Shown: one piece after another, positions 39,160 through 50,764 of the stretch
How positions within the stretch are numbered: the first letter of the stretch is position 1
Layout of the letters: every line of letters begins with the position of its first letter
DNA from: Hemicordylus capensis
Taxonomy: Eukaryota > Chordata > Lepidosauria > Squamata > Cordylidae
Direction of reading: 5' to 3'
Assembly (NCBI RefSeq): GCF_027244095.1
Contig: NC_069658.1
Coordinates: 264,314,687-264,378,686, forward strand
Length of the DNA: 64,000 nucleotides
The notes under the pieces: generated by a model
Seen by the model: only the letters and a program-made list of their open reading frames with translations
Told to the model about the DNA's origin: nothing
Databases searched by the model: none
Position numbers and translations under genes: made by a program

Positions 39160-39780
39160 GTGGGGAGGAGAATGAGGAGCTGAATGAGGAGAGAAAACAA
39201 ACCTTGGGGCAGAGGGATTGTTCCGCGAGTCTTGTCTTTTGCGGGGGGCGGGGCGGTGGAACCAAACGCGACTGTGAGGAGTGGGGAGGAGGTCAACGCG
39301 TCAAGCCGCCCTAAGGCTACCTCGGGGAGACGGAGGAAGGACGGGAGCTGGAAAACAGGCGGCACACGCCGAGCAGGAGAAGGAGGAGGCGACGAAGGGG
39401 CGGTGCAGTGCCGCTGAGGCCGCCTCCTTGGCTTTCCAGAGCACTGAGTTGCACAGCCGACCCGCGGGCTTAGCAAGCAGCAGCCGTGCTCCGTCTCGGG
39501 TGTCTTTTCCTGCCTGGCTGTCCGATGCTAATACTGCGGGCGCCCGATCCGCGCCCTGGAGCCAGAGCGCTCATGGCCCAGCCCGAGGGGGTGGACTTGG
39601 CCAGCTGCGGCATGGAGGAGGAGCACGGACAGGCTGCGCGCTCTCGAGGGCGCAGACCCTCCAGCCGCCACGGGTCCACCTACAAGATCAGCCGCCGGAG
39701 CTCGACGGAGGAGGAGCCTACAAGGGGAAAGGGTGGAGAGGGAGGGAGGGACAGCAAGGAAATATGGCATGCTCGCACAC
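39160..39780 (+). other. CpG-rich, first-exon-like cargo block
   Basis: Strong local rise in GC and CpG unlike the flanks. A plus-strand open frame from ATG 39573 (context gctcATGG) begins MAQPEGVDLASCGMEEEHGQ and continues Arg/Ser-rich to 39803; another frame is open across 39281-39808. The protein is not recognised. It could be a captured promoter and first exon or merely GC-rich filler. Confidence 0.4.
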
Positions 39781-40020
39781 ATGGAGGAAAAGAAATAAAA
39801 TAAAATAATTCAAATTGAAGGAGCTGCGGCAGGCGCTGTGTGGGGGGAGGCACGTGACACGTCTCTGGAGGGCCCCCCAGAGGCCAGGGCCCCTAGACAG
39901 CTGCCTCCCCTTGCCCGATCATAGTTACACCCCTGCCATTGACTGTACTTACCATAAATCCTCAGCAAAAACGATGCATTTAGCTAACTCCTTTCAAAAA
40001 GCCATTTATATTAGTGAACA

Positions 40021-40483
40021 TTTTTAGCCTACTTTCCTTACGGAAAGTAAACTTCCAGCAGAGTGTGTGTGTGTGTGTGTGTCCCCATGTCTGTGTTTCC
40101 CCCCATCAACTTTGCAATGCCTGGACCAATATGAGCCAAATTGGGTACAGTTGTAGGGACACACAGACATTGACACATAGCAACACCTCAATGGCATAGT
40201 TTGTGATGATGTCAACTACCCCAGTTCAAGATGGTGGACCCATGAACGTTTGAAGCCCAAGTGGGCTAACTTGTGAACCGTCTTAACTGATTTGAACCAA
40301 ATTTGGTACAGGTATGGTGAGTGACACATAGGGACACCTCAACGGTGTAGTTTGTGATGATCTAATCCACCTCAATTCAAGATGGCAGACGATGAATGTT
40401 TGAGGCACATGGGCTAACTTGTGAGGATGGTAATTATCAATTAAGATTATATTGAAAGTAGGCAGATTAGTTCTTACCAGAAC
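40021..40483. mobile_element. Tandem-unit element, short member (two units)
   Basis: Same ends (tttttagcctactttcc, gaaagtaggcagatta) and same ~147-base unit as 3246-4072, here in about two units. Carries a (GT)n run and a hairpin actttccttacggaaagt at the left. Confidence 0.6.
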
Positions 40484-40756
40484 TTATTTATGTATCTTTC
40501 TGAGGGGGACAGGAAGGGGACATATATTGAATCAGCTTTTACTTCTCCACAGGTTTGTAGCAATTATCTATGACAAATAACTGGAACTTCAGCATACTGA
40601 AGCATTCTCTCTCCACAGTAGATGCTGGAGATAAAGTAGGAAGGTCATTGCTTTTCTGCCTAGCATTGTCTGGTTGGCCTCTTTCAGAAACAATATACTG
40701 AATCTGATGAACTCTGGACTAATCTCATTAGGCAATTCTTACATCCCTACTTTCCC

Positions 40757-41118
40757 ATTCTGGTCAGTCAGAGTATCTGGCTGGCTATTATGGGAAGCAA
40801 AATGTTGGCCTGAACTGGTTTGATCCAAACATCCTTCATGGAACGCCCTTCATGGAAATTCCTGTTAACTCTCGAGGGTTTCTTCCAAATATGCACGTCA
40901 ACCACTTAGATAACTTTTTAATAGACATCTGAAGAATTTGCCACGCCAAAATAACCAGAGCCCTGCCCATCTTACCTGTGCATGCCTCTTGTACTTCCAA
41001 ACGCATATAGGAAAAAGGATGGGAGTTTTGTATCATGTACAGAACCTTAAGGTTTGCTTTTGTATTTATAAAGCTAGTTCAGGCTTTAGCATTTCAGAGT
41101 GAGAAGACAAACTTGAAG
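40757..41118 (+). repeat. Direct duplication, copy B (~360 bp)
   Basis: Matches 37598-37970. It has a short internal duplication (aacgcccttcatgga after catccttcatgga) not seen in copy A. Confidence 0.75.
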
Positions 41119-41224
41119 ATGTGTCTGCAATGGATAGAGAAATTTCAGGACCAGCAGAGCACAAGTAGGATTTCCAGTTACCAAGGAGCAGGGTTTGAAG
41201 GCCCTGCATAGATCTTTGGAGATG

Positions 41225-41628
41225 GGGTTGTTGCTCAGTAGAAGAGCCATCTACTTTGCCTGCAGAAGGTCCCAGGTTCCATCCCTAACATCTCCAGGTG
41301 GGGCTAGGAAATAGCAATAGCAATAGCACTTACATTTATATACAGCTCTATAGCCAGAGCTCTCTAAGCGGTTTACAATGATTTTAGCATATTGCCCCCA
41401 ACATTCTGGGTACTCATTTTACCAACCTCGGAAGGATGGAAGGCTGAGTCAACCTTGAGCCCCTGGTCAGGATCGAACTTGTAACCTTCTGGTTACAGGG
41501 CGGCAGTTTTACCACTGCACCACCAGGGGCTCATTGCCCGAAACCTTGGAGAGATGCTGCCATTGTGGACAATACTGAGCTAGATGGATCAGTGTCCGAC
41601 TCTGTATCAGGCAGCTTCTGATGTTCCT
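41225..41628 (+). repeat. tRNA-Ala-type SINE split by another SINE
   Basis: Head gttgctcagtagaagagcc to ccaggttccatccctaacat (tRNA-Ala-like), then after the insertion the tail ccttggagagatgctgcc to caggcagcttctgatgttcc, shared with the 5S SINEs. Interrupted at ~41313-41532. Confidence 0.7.
41313..41532 (-). repeat. tRNA-derived SINE, antisense, with (TATTGC)n-like tail
   Basis: On the minus strand: tRNA-like head ctggtggtgcagtggtaaaa, B box region agttcgatcctg, body, and a tail with repeated gctatt units (plus strand agcaatagcaatagc at ~41316-41332). Confidence 0.7.
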
Positions 41629-41991
41629 GTACTCCTCCCCCTCTATTGCAGAAGCAGAACAAGTCATGAGATATCTTAACGTTGGTTGCCAAATCCAGCA
41701 TTTCTTGGTATAAGATTTTAATTGTACAGGCAATGATCTCACTACATACAAAGATTGTGTCAAAACATTGAAAGTGTTAATGACGCAGCTTAAAATCACT
41801 GTGTGCATACCTGTTCTGGGCTGAGCCATAAGTAGTTATACCGAACAGGTGTTTCAAACAAAGCACTTTCCTTTTCTCCCCCCACGAACAAGTTTTACAG
41901 AATGGAGATAAACTTTTTGTTTGGCTGCAGTTCAAAGTCCATGATTTTGTGGGGTGTGTACATGGCTGAAGCCTGAAACTTTTGATTTTGG

Positions 41992-41993
<2 letters not shown>

Positions 41994-42083
<90 letters not shown>
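41994..42083. repeat. Compound (TC)n(AC)n microsatellite
   Basis: About 25 TC units followed by about 19 AC units. Open frames across it are artefacts of the repeat. Confidence 0.95.
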
Positions 42084-42085
<2 letters not shown>

Positions 42086-43190
42086 TGCGAAAACATCCTG
42101 TCCAGTAAAACTGGAATAGAAAAAAATCTCCACAGACTGGATGACTCTGCAGGAAGATGACATTCCAGCTAGCAGTTCCACACACAAAGGTGCAAATTGT
42201 ATACACAACTTGGCTTTAAGTTGAAGATAAAGATACAAGGAAACATAACCCTTATGCTACTGCAGATAAGTGAACAACAATGAGTGCCGGAGAGCAGTCT
42301 TTCCACATTCCTTTAAGCCACTAGCCATTCTGTATACTTCTGAATGCTGCTAATGAGGTCCACACAGGTATAGACAACCAATTCAAACCCTTTTCCATCC
42401 ATGAACCAACTGTTAAGTTTTTCCATCTATACGCTATGGTCCCCAGGCACAGTCTGAAAGTATATAATCCAGACCTTGCTGGTTAGCACAGTGCCTGAGT
42501 GGGAGACTGCCAGGAAACTTCATGGATGTTGCCTTGAACTCCATGATGTGGCCAGAGGACCAGAGACCACAAAAAGAAACATCTGTGACAGGCTTTCTTG
42601 GGTTTCCAAAGACATTAACAGAAACCGTGACTTCACTTTTTATTTTTTTAGACTGAAATAAGGATTCTGTATGGTTTCTATTGCAAACTCTTTGGGAAGG
42701 TTTCTGCCTTTCTCCAATTTGTATAACTCCACTTTACTAGATCCCACAACCAAGTTCAGCAGGCATTGGCAAGGGATCAGTATCTCAACCCATTCAACAG
42801 GAAGTTCTCCTTGTGACAAGAGGGCTTTCACCAAGTCTAGCCTGAACCACCACCTTAGCTTTTGCTTTTATTACCCATATTCTGTAATGCTGTAGAGAAC
42901 ATCTACAGGCATTCTAGATGTAAGCCTATGAATAGGCAGCGAAGGATGAGCTAAACTGAATATGGATTAGATATGACCTAATATCTAGATATGCCTCTGA
43001 CTGCTTAAAGCAGGCCTGGTTCAGTAGTAGAAGAGGTAAACCCACAAGAGCTAACAATACTCACTATGCAAAGTTTACAGCAAGATTACACATGTGAAGT
43101 GCTTTGAATTCTTAAAAATGCTATACAAATGCTAATATTTATTATTAGCAGCAGTGAATTACCATAGAAACATAAGATTTTTGCATAAAG
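42084..43190. other. Intergenic, mostly unrecognised
   Basis: A weak 5S-SINE-like stretch (gcctgagtgggagactgcc) lies near 42490-42510. Nothing else is recognised. Confidence 0.35.
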
Positions 43191-43199
43191 GAAGGTTGG

Positions 43200-43400
43200 C
43201 AGGGGAAGGGGGGACCTCCGCGGACCCCCTCTGGCCACTTCACTGAAGCCCCCCAGAAGGGGTAAGTTGTTTTTTTTTAAGTTTGAACCCCGCAGAACTG
43301 AACCAAATGAGGGTGGGGGGCAAAACCAAACTGGCCCGGTCTGGTTTGAACTTGAACCAAACCGGGCCAGGCTGTTTTGTGTATACTCCTACAGGGAAGT
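43200..43400. mobile_element. Decayed GC-rich element related to 44330-44592
   Basis: Shared landmarks are ggggtaagt, gaactgaac, ggccaggc.gttttgtg. Right end gtgtatactccta resembles the tgcacatccta ends of the family at 46585-47031. The left end is lost. Confidence 0.4.
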
Positions 43401-44329
43401 TCTCCCATTGAAGTGCATGGGAGCTGTTCAAGAGCACTGCAGAACTCCCGAGCATCTCTTGATCCTTTTAATAAGGCCAGTAGGGTGTGGCTCATCTCAT
43501 GTTAATTAGCAGGAGGTGGAGAATTTAGATTTTCCACCCAAGGCACCAACATATTTTGGGCAACCTTGTCTGTTTCTGTGTGCTACACCGCTGCTAGTAA
43601 TGGCTGTTTCTGGCCCATTAAAATCTTCTTTGACTGGCAGCTGCCAGTCAAAGTAGATCTTACTGGTATGGATGGGCCATTGGTTGGAGAAGTTAAAGCA
43701 GTTCCTTATATTAAGTAAACAACTTATCAGTTAACACTAAAAAAAGTCGTGGATCAGCAAAGCAAATACAGAAAACGTCTCTTGCAACAGCTGTTCACCA
43801 ACCCCTCTGCTTTTTAACTATGCCCTTTAAGCACCATAAGGGGGATCAAAATACAAACACGCACAAGCACACAAATCTCTGTTGCTCATTAAGAGAGATA
43901 CAGAGAAAGATGGAAAACACTATAGTGCTTAACAAGACGACAGTAGTGTGTAGATTTGTATCTAACACGGCAAGTTCAAAACACAAGTGTGTGCATGCGT
44001 CGACACACGACACACGACTGTACAAGCCACAAGTAAAGCACAGACCAGCTACAAAAGGCTGCTTCTTTCTGTGGAGAGTAAATGCATTCTGAAGTCATGA
44101 GGGCAGCTCTGCCCTGATTATTTCAAAAATGAACCCTACTAACGACAAGGAAGGACTCTGAGCCAGAGAGGCAAGGTGACTAGTGTGCTGATTTAGACTA
44201 GTCTGCTGGTCTACAGTGGCTGGTCTAGAGTGGGTCAGGCCGTTCAGGGTCCCACTGTGCAGGCACGGCAGCCTCCCAAATGGCCACCGTGCCAGGGAAT
44301 AGGCCTGGAAAGAGCCAAAGACACCCAAA

Positions 44330-44592
44330 CCAGGCAATTTTTAATAGAAGGAAGGCCAGCGGGGGTGGGGGAATGTCCGAGGAACCTCCCCACCACCTTA
44401 GAGAAGCCCCCCCACCCCGGAGGGGGTAAGTGGAAAAAAAATGTTTATCGGAGCCCTCCATCCTGAACTGAACTGGTGGTGGGGGGGTTTCAAAGGGGGC
44501 CATGCCACAACCAAAATGGCCCAATGAGGTTCGCGTTTGGTTCAAACGCAAATCGGACCAGGCCAGGTGGTTTTGTGCATATCCCTAGTCAA
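44330..44592. mobile_element. Decayed GC-rich element with tgcatatcccta right end
   Basis: Related to 43200-43400. The right end ttttgtgcatatcccta matches hAT-like ends at 46585-47031. The left limit is unclear. Confidence 0.4.
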
Positions 44593-44599
44593 GAGCAGC

Positions 44600-46560
44600 A
44601 GGGAACAACAGAGGGAGGCCATAGGCACACAAAACGGAGGCAGAGACAATCCGGCTGAGAAACTCAAGGTGAGCGCCGACCACTTTGCCCATAGATAAGA
44701 TCCGCCCCCGGCCTGTACCTTATTCTAGACTGTACCCCACTCTCTTTCATCACTGTTGTGACGATGGTTGATGCAACCTCTACTGGGGGGCAGAGTGGAA
44801 AGGCAACTTCCTATCCTGGTAGCCCCTAAACGTGTGGCTTTTAAAGTGATCTCTTGGACTCCTCGTCAATAATCTTTTGTGCACGGGTACTATCTTAAAG
44901 GTGTGCATTGATTACCATCATGACCACAGAGAATTTGTGCTCTCTCCTATCACCTCCTTTGCCATTTATAACCCGAAATATTGAAAACCTCCATCGTAGT
45001 GAAGGCCTATAAAGATGTGAGAGAGCCAGGAACTGCTTTGAAGTCACCTTGAGATAAAAGGCGCTCAAGAGTTCCGGAGCATCATCCACCCTTCCACCCT
45101 TCCGTTGCCGGCAGAGGCTGCCATAAGGAAAGGGACTGCTCGATCGTGCTCTCTCTGTCGGTAATGCCAGGAGATGGCAGTCTTGCTTAGTCATTACTGC
45201 TGACTGTAAGTCAAGACACAGAAACTGATGTGGGTTTAGCAGTACAGTAGATGGAAAGTCCCCTCTCTAGAGATGTACAGGGTTGGTTACAGTGGAGAAA
45301 ACAGAGTCTGTGTACCTAGCCAAGGAGTGGCTTTTGTGGGGCACGGATGCAGAGGGCAGGACTTCTGCTGTACCTTCGTAGTAGTGAAGAAAAGGGGCTT
45401 TGGGAAGGGGCTGCACCTGTTGACACTCCCCTCCACAGTTATGAAAGGTCCAGCAAGCGGCTTCTTTCTCTTTTGCACCTGGGTGGTACCCTAGAGGTGT
45501 GGATGATAGCAAGGGGTTTCAAGCAAGGACCAAAGTGTGCGGGAGGCTCCTTCAGTCCTGGGGTGTCCCCTTCCGTCCCAGCATCTCCTTCGAGTTTGCT
45601 TTTAGTTCCGGCAGAAGCAACACAGATCTGGTTTTGTCAGCTCAGGGAGGCATAGACTGGTCAGACAAGTCCGACTTGGATAGGGACCAGGCAAGGCTGC
45701 AGGAGATTATTGCAGATACCGGTTTCAACCCTAAAAAAATAACAGTAGTCGGGGACTAAGTTTTCAGATTTTATTTTTCTTTTCTAAAACAAGTCTGTAG
45801 TCCCTTTACTAACAGAAATATAAGGCAATATCCTACCCATTTGCTCGAGAATAAATAAATGTCAATTTCATGTGACAATGTTCTGGCCAATGAACATGAA
45901 GGCATGGAGATGACTGACAAGCCCCTGGGGCATTTTGCAAGATTTTAAACATTTTTAATTATGATTTGCTTTAATATTATTTAAATTGTATAAAAGGAAA
46001 GTCATCTTCAAAATCTTAGGCATTTTGTTGTTTTGATGACTGCACTAAAACTAGTCTTTTTCACTAATTTACAGTCGCCCCTCCAATGTTTCCTCAACTC
46101 CCTGCCACCATGAAATTCCTGCCCCCAAATGAAGATCACATGTGGGGAGTCCAAGGGCAGGGGTTCAGTGCTCTAGAAGGATACACGACCTTAGGTTCTC
46201 CATATTTAATGCTCATTGTACTTTCCCACTGTGTGCAAATTGTATGCTTTATATTTTCTAAATGTATTTATTTGTCCACTAGATTACCAGCTTTCTTGCT
46301 TTAGAACTCTCTAGGTACAGCAATTTTCCTAGTCAGTACTGCTGAAACCATTGGAGAGAATCCAGAGACCCTCTATTCTAACCTCCTGCCATTCTCCGCA
46401 CAGAGAAGACCAAGAAGTTCCTTTGACAATTGACTTTGTATACTGTTGTGTGGGAGGTGTTTGCCCTCATCTCTTGCTTGTGGACTTCCCAGAGGCTTCT
46501 GGGTGGCCACCGTCAGAAACAGGGGCAGCATCCAGACCAAATGACTTCTGAGTAGTCCTA
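44600..46560. other. Intergenic, unrecognised
   Basis: No recognised repeat. An open frame at 45499-45759 (86 codons, ending NPKKITVVGD) has no recognised domain or splice context. Confidence 0.35.
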
Positions 46561-46584
46561 CTGAAATTAAGTAGTCCTATAGAG

Positions 46585-47031
46585 TAGGATTGTGCACAAA
46601 ACACATTTTGCATTCCTTTCTGAGACCGGAACAGAATGCAAAATGTGCTGTATGGCCTGTCAGAATGACCGGTCGAGCCGGTCGTTCTGACGGAATGGAC
46701 CTAGTCCATTGGAACGTTCCGACCTGTTCTAAGCACCATTTTGGATTCCAAAATGGCACTCTTCTGGCCTCTGCGCATGCACAGTGGCCATTTGCATGGT
46801 GGTGCTGACCACACAAATGGCCACTGTGGATGTGCAGAGGCCAGAAGAGCACCATTTTGGATTCCAAAATGGTTCTCGGAACGTGTTGGAATATTCTGCT
46901 TTGGTCAGGATGTTCTGGAGCTCAAAACAGGCCCTGTTTTTAAAGAGTGTTCTGTTTTGAGCTTGGAATGCTCAAAACGGCCCATTTCCAAGGTGGAATG
47001 TTCCAACTATGGAACGTTCTGCACATCTCTA
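46585..47031. mobile_element. hAT-type MITE with large internal palindrome
   Basis: Ends TAGGATTGTGCA and TGCACATCTCTA with a perfect 8-base duplication ctatagag (46577-46584, 47032-47039). Within it, 46737-46797 and ~46811-46871 form inverse arms of ~60 bases (ccattttggattccaaaatg at both outer edges). Confidence 0.85.
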
Positions 47032-47039
47032 CTATAGAG

Positions 47040-48900
47040 CATTTCCTGAATAGTACTTTTGAGTAATTTAATCTGGATGCTGCTCATTATCCTGGCCTAG
47101 GTAGCTCCTCATGTGACTTTCTGAAAATTATAGTATTTGGGAGGAAGATTTGTTTTGCACTGTAATCATTCTACAGATATGTGGTATGTAAATATAAGCT
47201 ACAACTCACTGCAAGCATTCTTTGGTACAATGCTTGAGAATATAGGGAGAAGAGTCCTACAGAGTTTCTGAGCCACCCAGACGGACCCTGATGAAGCAGT
47301 CTTCCATGGGGCATAACGATCGAACCCTGGAGGCACTTTGAGAAAGACAGTACTTTCTCCGTTCTGTTTTGCTTCTCTGACTGAGTGCCCCTCTCCTGCA
47401 TTTGTGGTATCTAAATGTAACAACAAAAAAGCAGTTTCCTGGGTGGTAAGTGAAGGCTTCTAACGTTATTTCATGGGGTGCTGGTCTCTGGCAGGAAAAC
47501 CCCCACCCTCCACCCCCATGGATTTCATGGCATGAGCAGGGAGCTCCACTCCGAAGGAGCGGCTTCCTTACAAAACAAGTGCATCCAGTCTGTCTGATGG
47601 AGGCCTGGTACCTGCCCTTTGGCAATTGTAAGGGGATGTTTACTGAGCAAGGGGAGGGGCGGCTGAAGGAGCCTCTGCTGTGAGAAGGGCCAGACCCACC
47701 GGGCTGCAGCAGATCTTGGGGTCAGGAGAGAAAGAAGCACTCTGGGAAACCCGGGAAAGGGTTAAGCCTCTGAAAGGGAATGTGGTGGCACCGGCTTGGT
47801 CACCCCTGCCTCACCCCACGGCCTACAGCAGGTGGAGCCCTGCAGTGGGGTGTGACCCAGAAATACATTCTCTCCAGGGGACAGATTCCAGTGGCAGGGA
47901 GTGGCTACAAGCAAACTGCAACTGGAGACAGGAGGCTGCTGGGGAAAGAGCCCCAAAGAGCTCCGAGCACCGTGACACTGTCAGACACGCACCTGGCATG
48001 CAGCTAGCTGGACACTGAGCTGGGAGAAGCGTCTCCCTTTCTCGATCGGGTGAGACTTCCCAGGAAATGAGGGGAGGGCCTGGGTGCTGCATAGACCTCA
48101 GGGTACTGAGCAGGAGGTATGGGGCTGGCGGAGGGACTGGGTGGGTGTTCCTCAGTGGGGCTGGGGCCAGTTGGCTTCCCTGGGGTGGGTGCAGTGAGAG
48201 GTGGATGTGGGAGGAAGGGCAAGACCTAGCAAAGGTGGATGTTTCCTGGCTCACAAATGGCTAAAAGCATTTCCAGGTAGCTCAGAAAACAGTGGAGTTG
48301 AGGCTCTCAGTGCCGTGGAGGAATGCTTGGGCTCCTTGCCCTTGTATAAGGCGGAAGAGAGAGAGAGAGAGAGAGAGTATACACACTGAATCTACAAGTG
48401 TGTAATTATGTCAAGTAGGGCTTGAAAACCTCTGTACATAGTAATATGTGTGTGCCTTGAAGGGCGGCATGCAAGCCAGCAAATGCTGAGTATCTGTACG
48501 TTTTAAAATGTGCATGTCCGGCTCTTTGTGATAGCAGGAAAAGGCACATCTGCTAACATGGAATGCATCTCCCCCACTCCAGATGTGTAGGAGGAAACTG
48601 CACTCTGTACATGCTCATAGGCACTCCTTCACATATGCACTTCATATGCAACTTCCTATGTTCCGATGCAGGGTACTGGATCTGTGAATAAGTTATGAGA
48701 TTGGGGAAGGTCCTGGTGAGTTTCAGTTGAAGCCCTTGGAGAGTTTGCAGGCTGCCCCCTGACGTTCTGCAGTTCCTGTCTCTGAGTCGAGGGTTCAGCT
48801 GTGATCCAGCGGCTGTTGGTGATCCCTGTTGTGTTTTTGGGTGGTCTCATATAACCACAAGGTGGCCATATACGTAGAAAGGAAATGCAGAGATCTACAA
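47040..48900. other. Intergenic, unrecognised
   Basis: GC-rich at 47400-48350 but low in CpG and without exon signals. A (GA)n run lies at 48355-48378. See the hammerhead-like note at 47288. Confidence 0.35.
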
Positions 48901-48903
48901 AGC

Positions 48904-49470
48904 AAGGGCTATAGTTCAGTTGTAGCAGAGGTGTAACTATAGGGGGGGCAGGGGGGGCACTTGCCCCGGGCGCCATCTTTTCTGGTCACGTGGGGGACGC
49001 CGCCATGACAAAAAAAAGTTTTTTTAATTTTTTTTAAAATTTTTTTGTTAGCACAAATGTTTCCTGCTCAGTGCAGCAGCGCTGCAGCAGTCAAGGGAGC
49101 GCGTCGGCGCTCCCTCCCCCACGAGCAGTCCCTTCCGCGCCGCCTGCGCCCCCCCCCATTGCTTTGCTGGCGCCTGGCGGCCAGTCAGTGGCCTGGCTTG
49201 GCGGCGGCGGCGGGCGCTTGTGAGGAAAAACCTAAGTATAATGTAGTATGTTGGGGGGGCAGGGGGGCGTGGGGGGCGCCATTTCAGTGCTTGCCCCAGG
49301 CGCCATGTTCCCTAGTTACGCCTCTGAGTTGTAGGGTACCTGCTTCGTCTGCAGAAGATTCCAGCTTTGAGCCTCGGCAGCTACAGGAAAGACCCCTTTC
49401 TGGAACCCTGGAGAACAGCTGGCAGTCACTGCAGACTGAGCTAGATGGGCTAATAGCTCAAGAGACCAAT
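48904..49470 (+). repeat. tRNA-Ala-type SINE split by a hAT MITE
   Basis: Head ggctatagttcagttgtag continues after the insertion with agggtacctgcttcgtctgc and ccagctttgagcctcgg, then the shared SINE tail (cagactgagctagatgggc). Confidence 0.75.
48926..49326 (+). mobile_element. hAT-type MITE in a SINE
   Basis: 401 bases, ends CAGAGGTGTAACTATAGG and CCTAGTTACGCCTCTG, perfect 8-base duplication agttgtag (48918-48925, 49327-49334). GC-rich interior with CpG. Same family as 50369-50764, opposite orientation. Confidence 0.9.
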
Positions 49471-49782
49471 GAACTTAGTATGAGGTGGCTTCAGGTGTTC
49501 AAAAAAGAAACAGAACAGTAATCCTCAGTACAATAAAATGTAAGAGTCTCTGGATTCTGTTTGAACAGACTGGGGCTGTGTTTGCTTCACCTAGACACCC
49601 GGTTACCGTATTTACCCAAATAGAAGATGGCCCTGAATCTAAGACAACCCTCCTAGGTTATACTCTTTACCCCAAAGAAGGGGGCCCTGAATTTAACATG
49701 ACTCCCCCGCCCCATTTCTAACATCAAAGAACTGGGGAAAAACCTAGTCTTGGATTCAGGTAAATACTGTAATGCTCCAATG

Positions 49783-49916
49783 GTTCCCAACCTGGGTTTC
49801 TCCAGATGCTGCTGAACTACAACTCCCATCAGCCACAGCCACAATATACTGTAGCTGGGAATGATGGGAGTTTTAGTTCAGCAACATCTGGAGGAACCCA
49901 GGTTGGGAACCACTGC
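49783..49916. mobile_element. Palindromic hAT-like MITE
   Basis: Inverse halves with caatggttcccaacctggg and cccaggttgggaaccactg ends and inner arms tgctgaactacaactcccat and atgggagttttagttcagca. No target duplication visible. Confidence 0.65.
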
Positions 49917-50368
49917 ATGGGATAATCAAAGGAGGGATACAAACTGTACATATGCTCCATCTCCCAGGAGCATCCTGTATTTTCTACCTGTCCTTGTTAA
50001 AGCACTGTCCTTTTAAAATAATGTTTGTTTGTTTGTTTAGCAAATTTATTGACCTCCTGACTTCCATAGGCTTGAGGTGTGGTTTACATACATTAAAGCA
50101 ACAACAAGGAAAGCAAGAGAAAAAAGGCCCAAAAGAAGGAAAAAAATCATTAAAAACTAAAAGCCTAGCAAAAGCTTCTTAAAGGACAGAAGGGAGGTGG
50201 CTTAGTCTTAAGGAGGCAATCAGACTGCTTCTGAAAAAGCCTGCCTTGGATCCCTCGAAGTTAAGCAACACAGGCCTGTCTCCAAATTTCCATGGCCGGG
50301 CAAGGTGATTGAGAAGGTGGTGGCCTCCCAGCTCCAGGTGGTCCTGGAGGAAACTGATTATCTAGACC

Positions 50369-50764
50369 CAGAGGCGTAACTAGGGAAAACGGCGCCCGGG
50401 GCAAGCACTGAAATGGCGCCCCCCGCCCCCTCCACCGCCCCCCCAACATACTACATTATACTTAGGTTTTTCCTCACAAGCGCCTGCCGCCGCCGCCAAG
50501 CCAGGCCACTGACTGGCCGCCAGGCACCAGCAAAGCAATGGGGGGGGGTGCAGGCGGTGCAGAAGGGACTGCTCGTGGGGAAGGGGGCACCAACGCGCTC
50601 CCTTGACTGCTGCAGCGCTGCTGCACTGAGCAGGAAACATTTGTATTAACAATTTTTAAATTTTTTTTTTTACAAAAATTGGTCATGGCGGCGCCCCCCA
50701 CATGACCAGAAAAGATGGCGGCTGGGGCACGTGCCCCCCCTGCCCCCCTATAGTTACGCCTCTT
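50369..50764 (-). mobile_element. hAT-type MITE in an L2
   Basis: 396 bases, starts CAGAGGCGTAACTAGGG, ends GTTACGCCTCTT (last base changed), perfect 8-base duplication tctagacc (50361-50368, 50765-50772). Inverse orientation to 48926-49326. Confidence 0.9.

Larger units (their letters stand above)
38431..39935. mobile_element. hAT-type element carrying a GC-rich cargo
   Basis: Left end CAGGGGCGTAAC at 38431 and right end GTTACACCCCTG at 39935 are flanked by a perfect 8-base duplication ccattgac (38423-38430 and 39936-39943), the hAT signature. An additional right-end copy occurs inside at ~38530-38621, so the left 191 bases look like a complete short element. Between 38622 and ~39828 lie a Sauria SINE tail (minus), unclassified sequence and a CpG-rich block (~39160-39780). 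No transposase is visible. Confidence 0.75.

Noticed and set aside
37598-41118. Direct repeats considered as LTRs of an old retroelement
   Set aside because: No TG...CA ends, primer-binding site or retroelement coding sequence between them was seen.
41777-42238. Overlapping open frames with Arg/Glu and Cys/Val repeats
   Set aside because: They are translations of the (TC)n(AC)n microsatellite.
45499-45759. 86-codon open frame ending NPKKITVVGD
   Set aside because: No recognised domain, no splice partners, and no other coding signal; chance is the simplest explanation.
47823-48254. 143-codon minus-strand frame rich in Pro and Ser
   Set aside because: GC-rich low-complexity composition, no Kozak or splice support and no recognised domain.
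49045-49521. An open frame (and a similar one at 50380-50652, minus) encoding a shared ~80-residue peptide
   Set aside because: Both lie inside copies of the same MITE in GC-rich sequence; the similarity is that of the repeat, not evidence of a gene.
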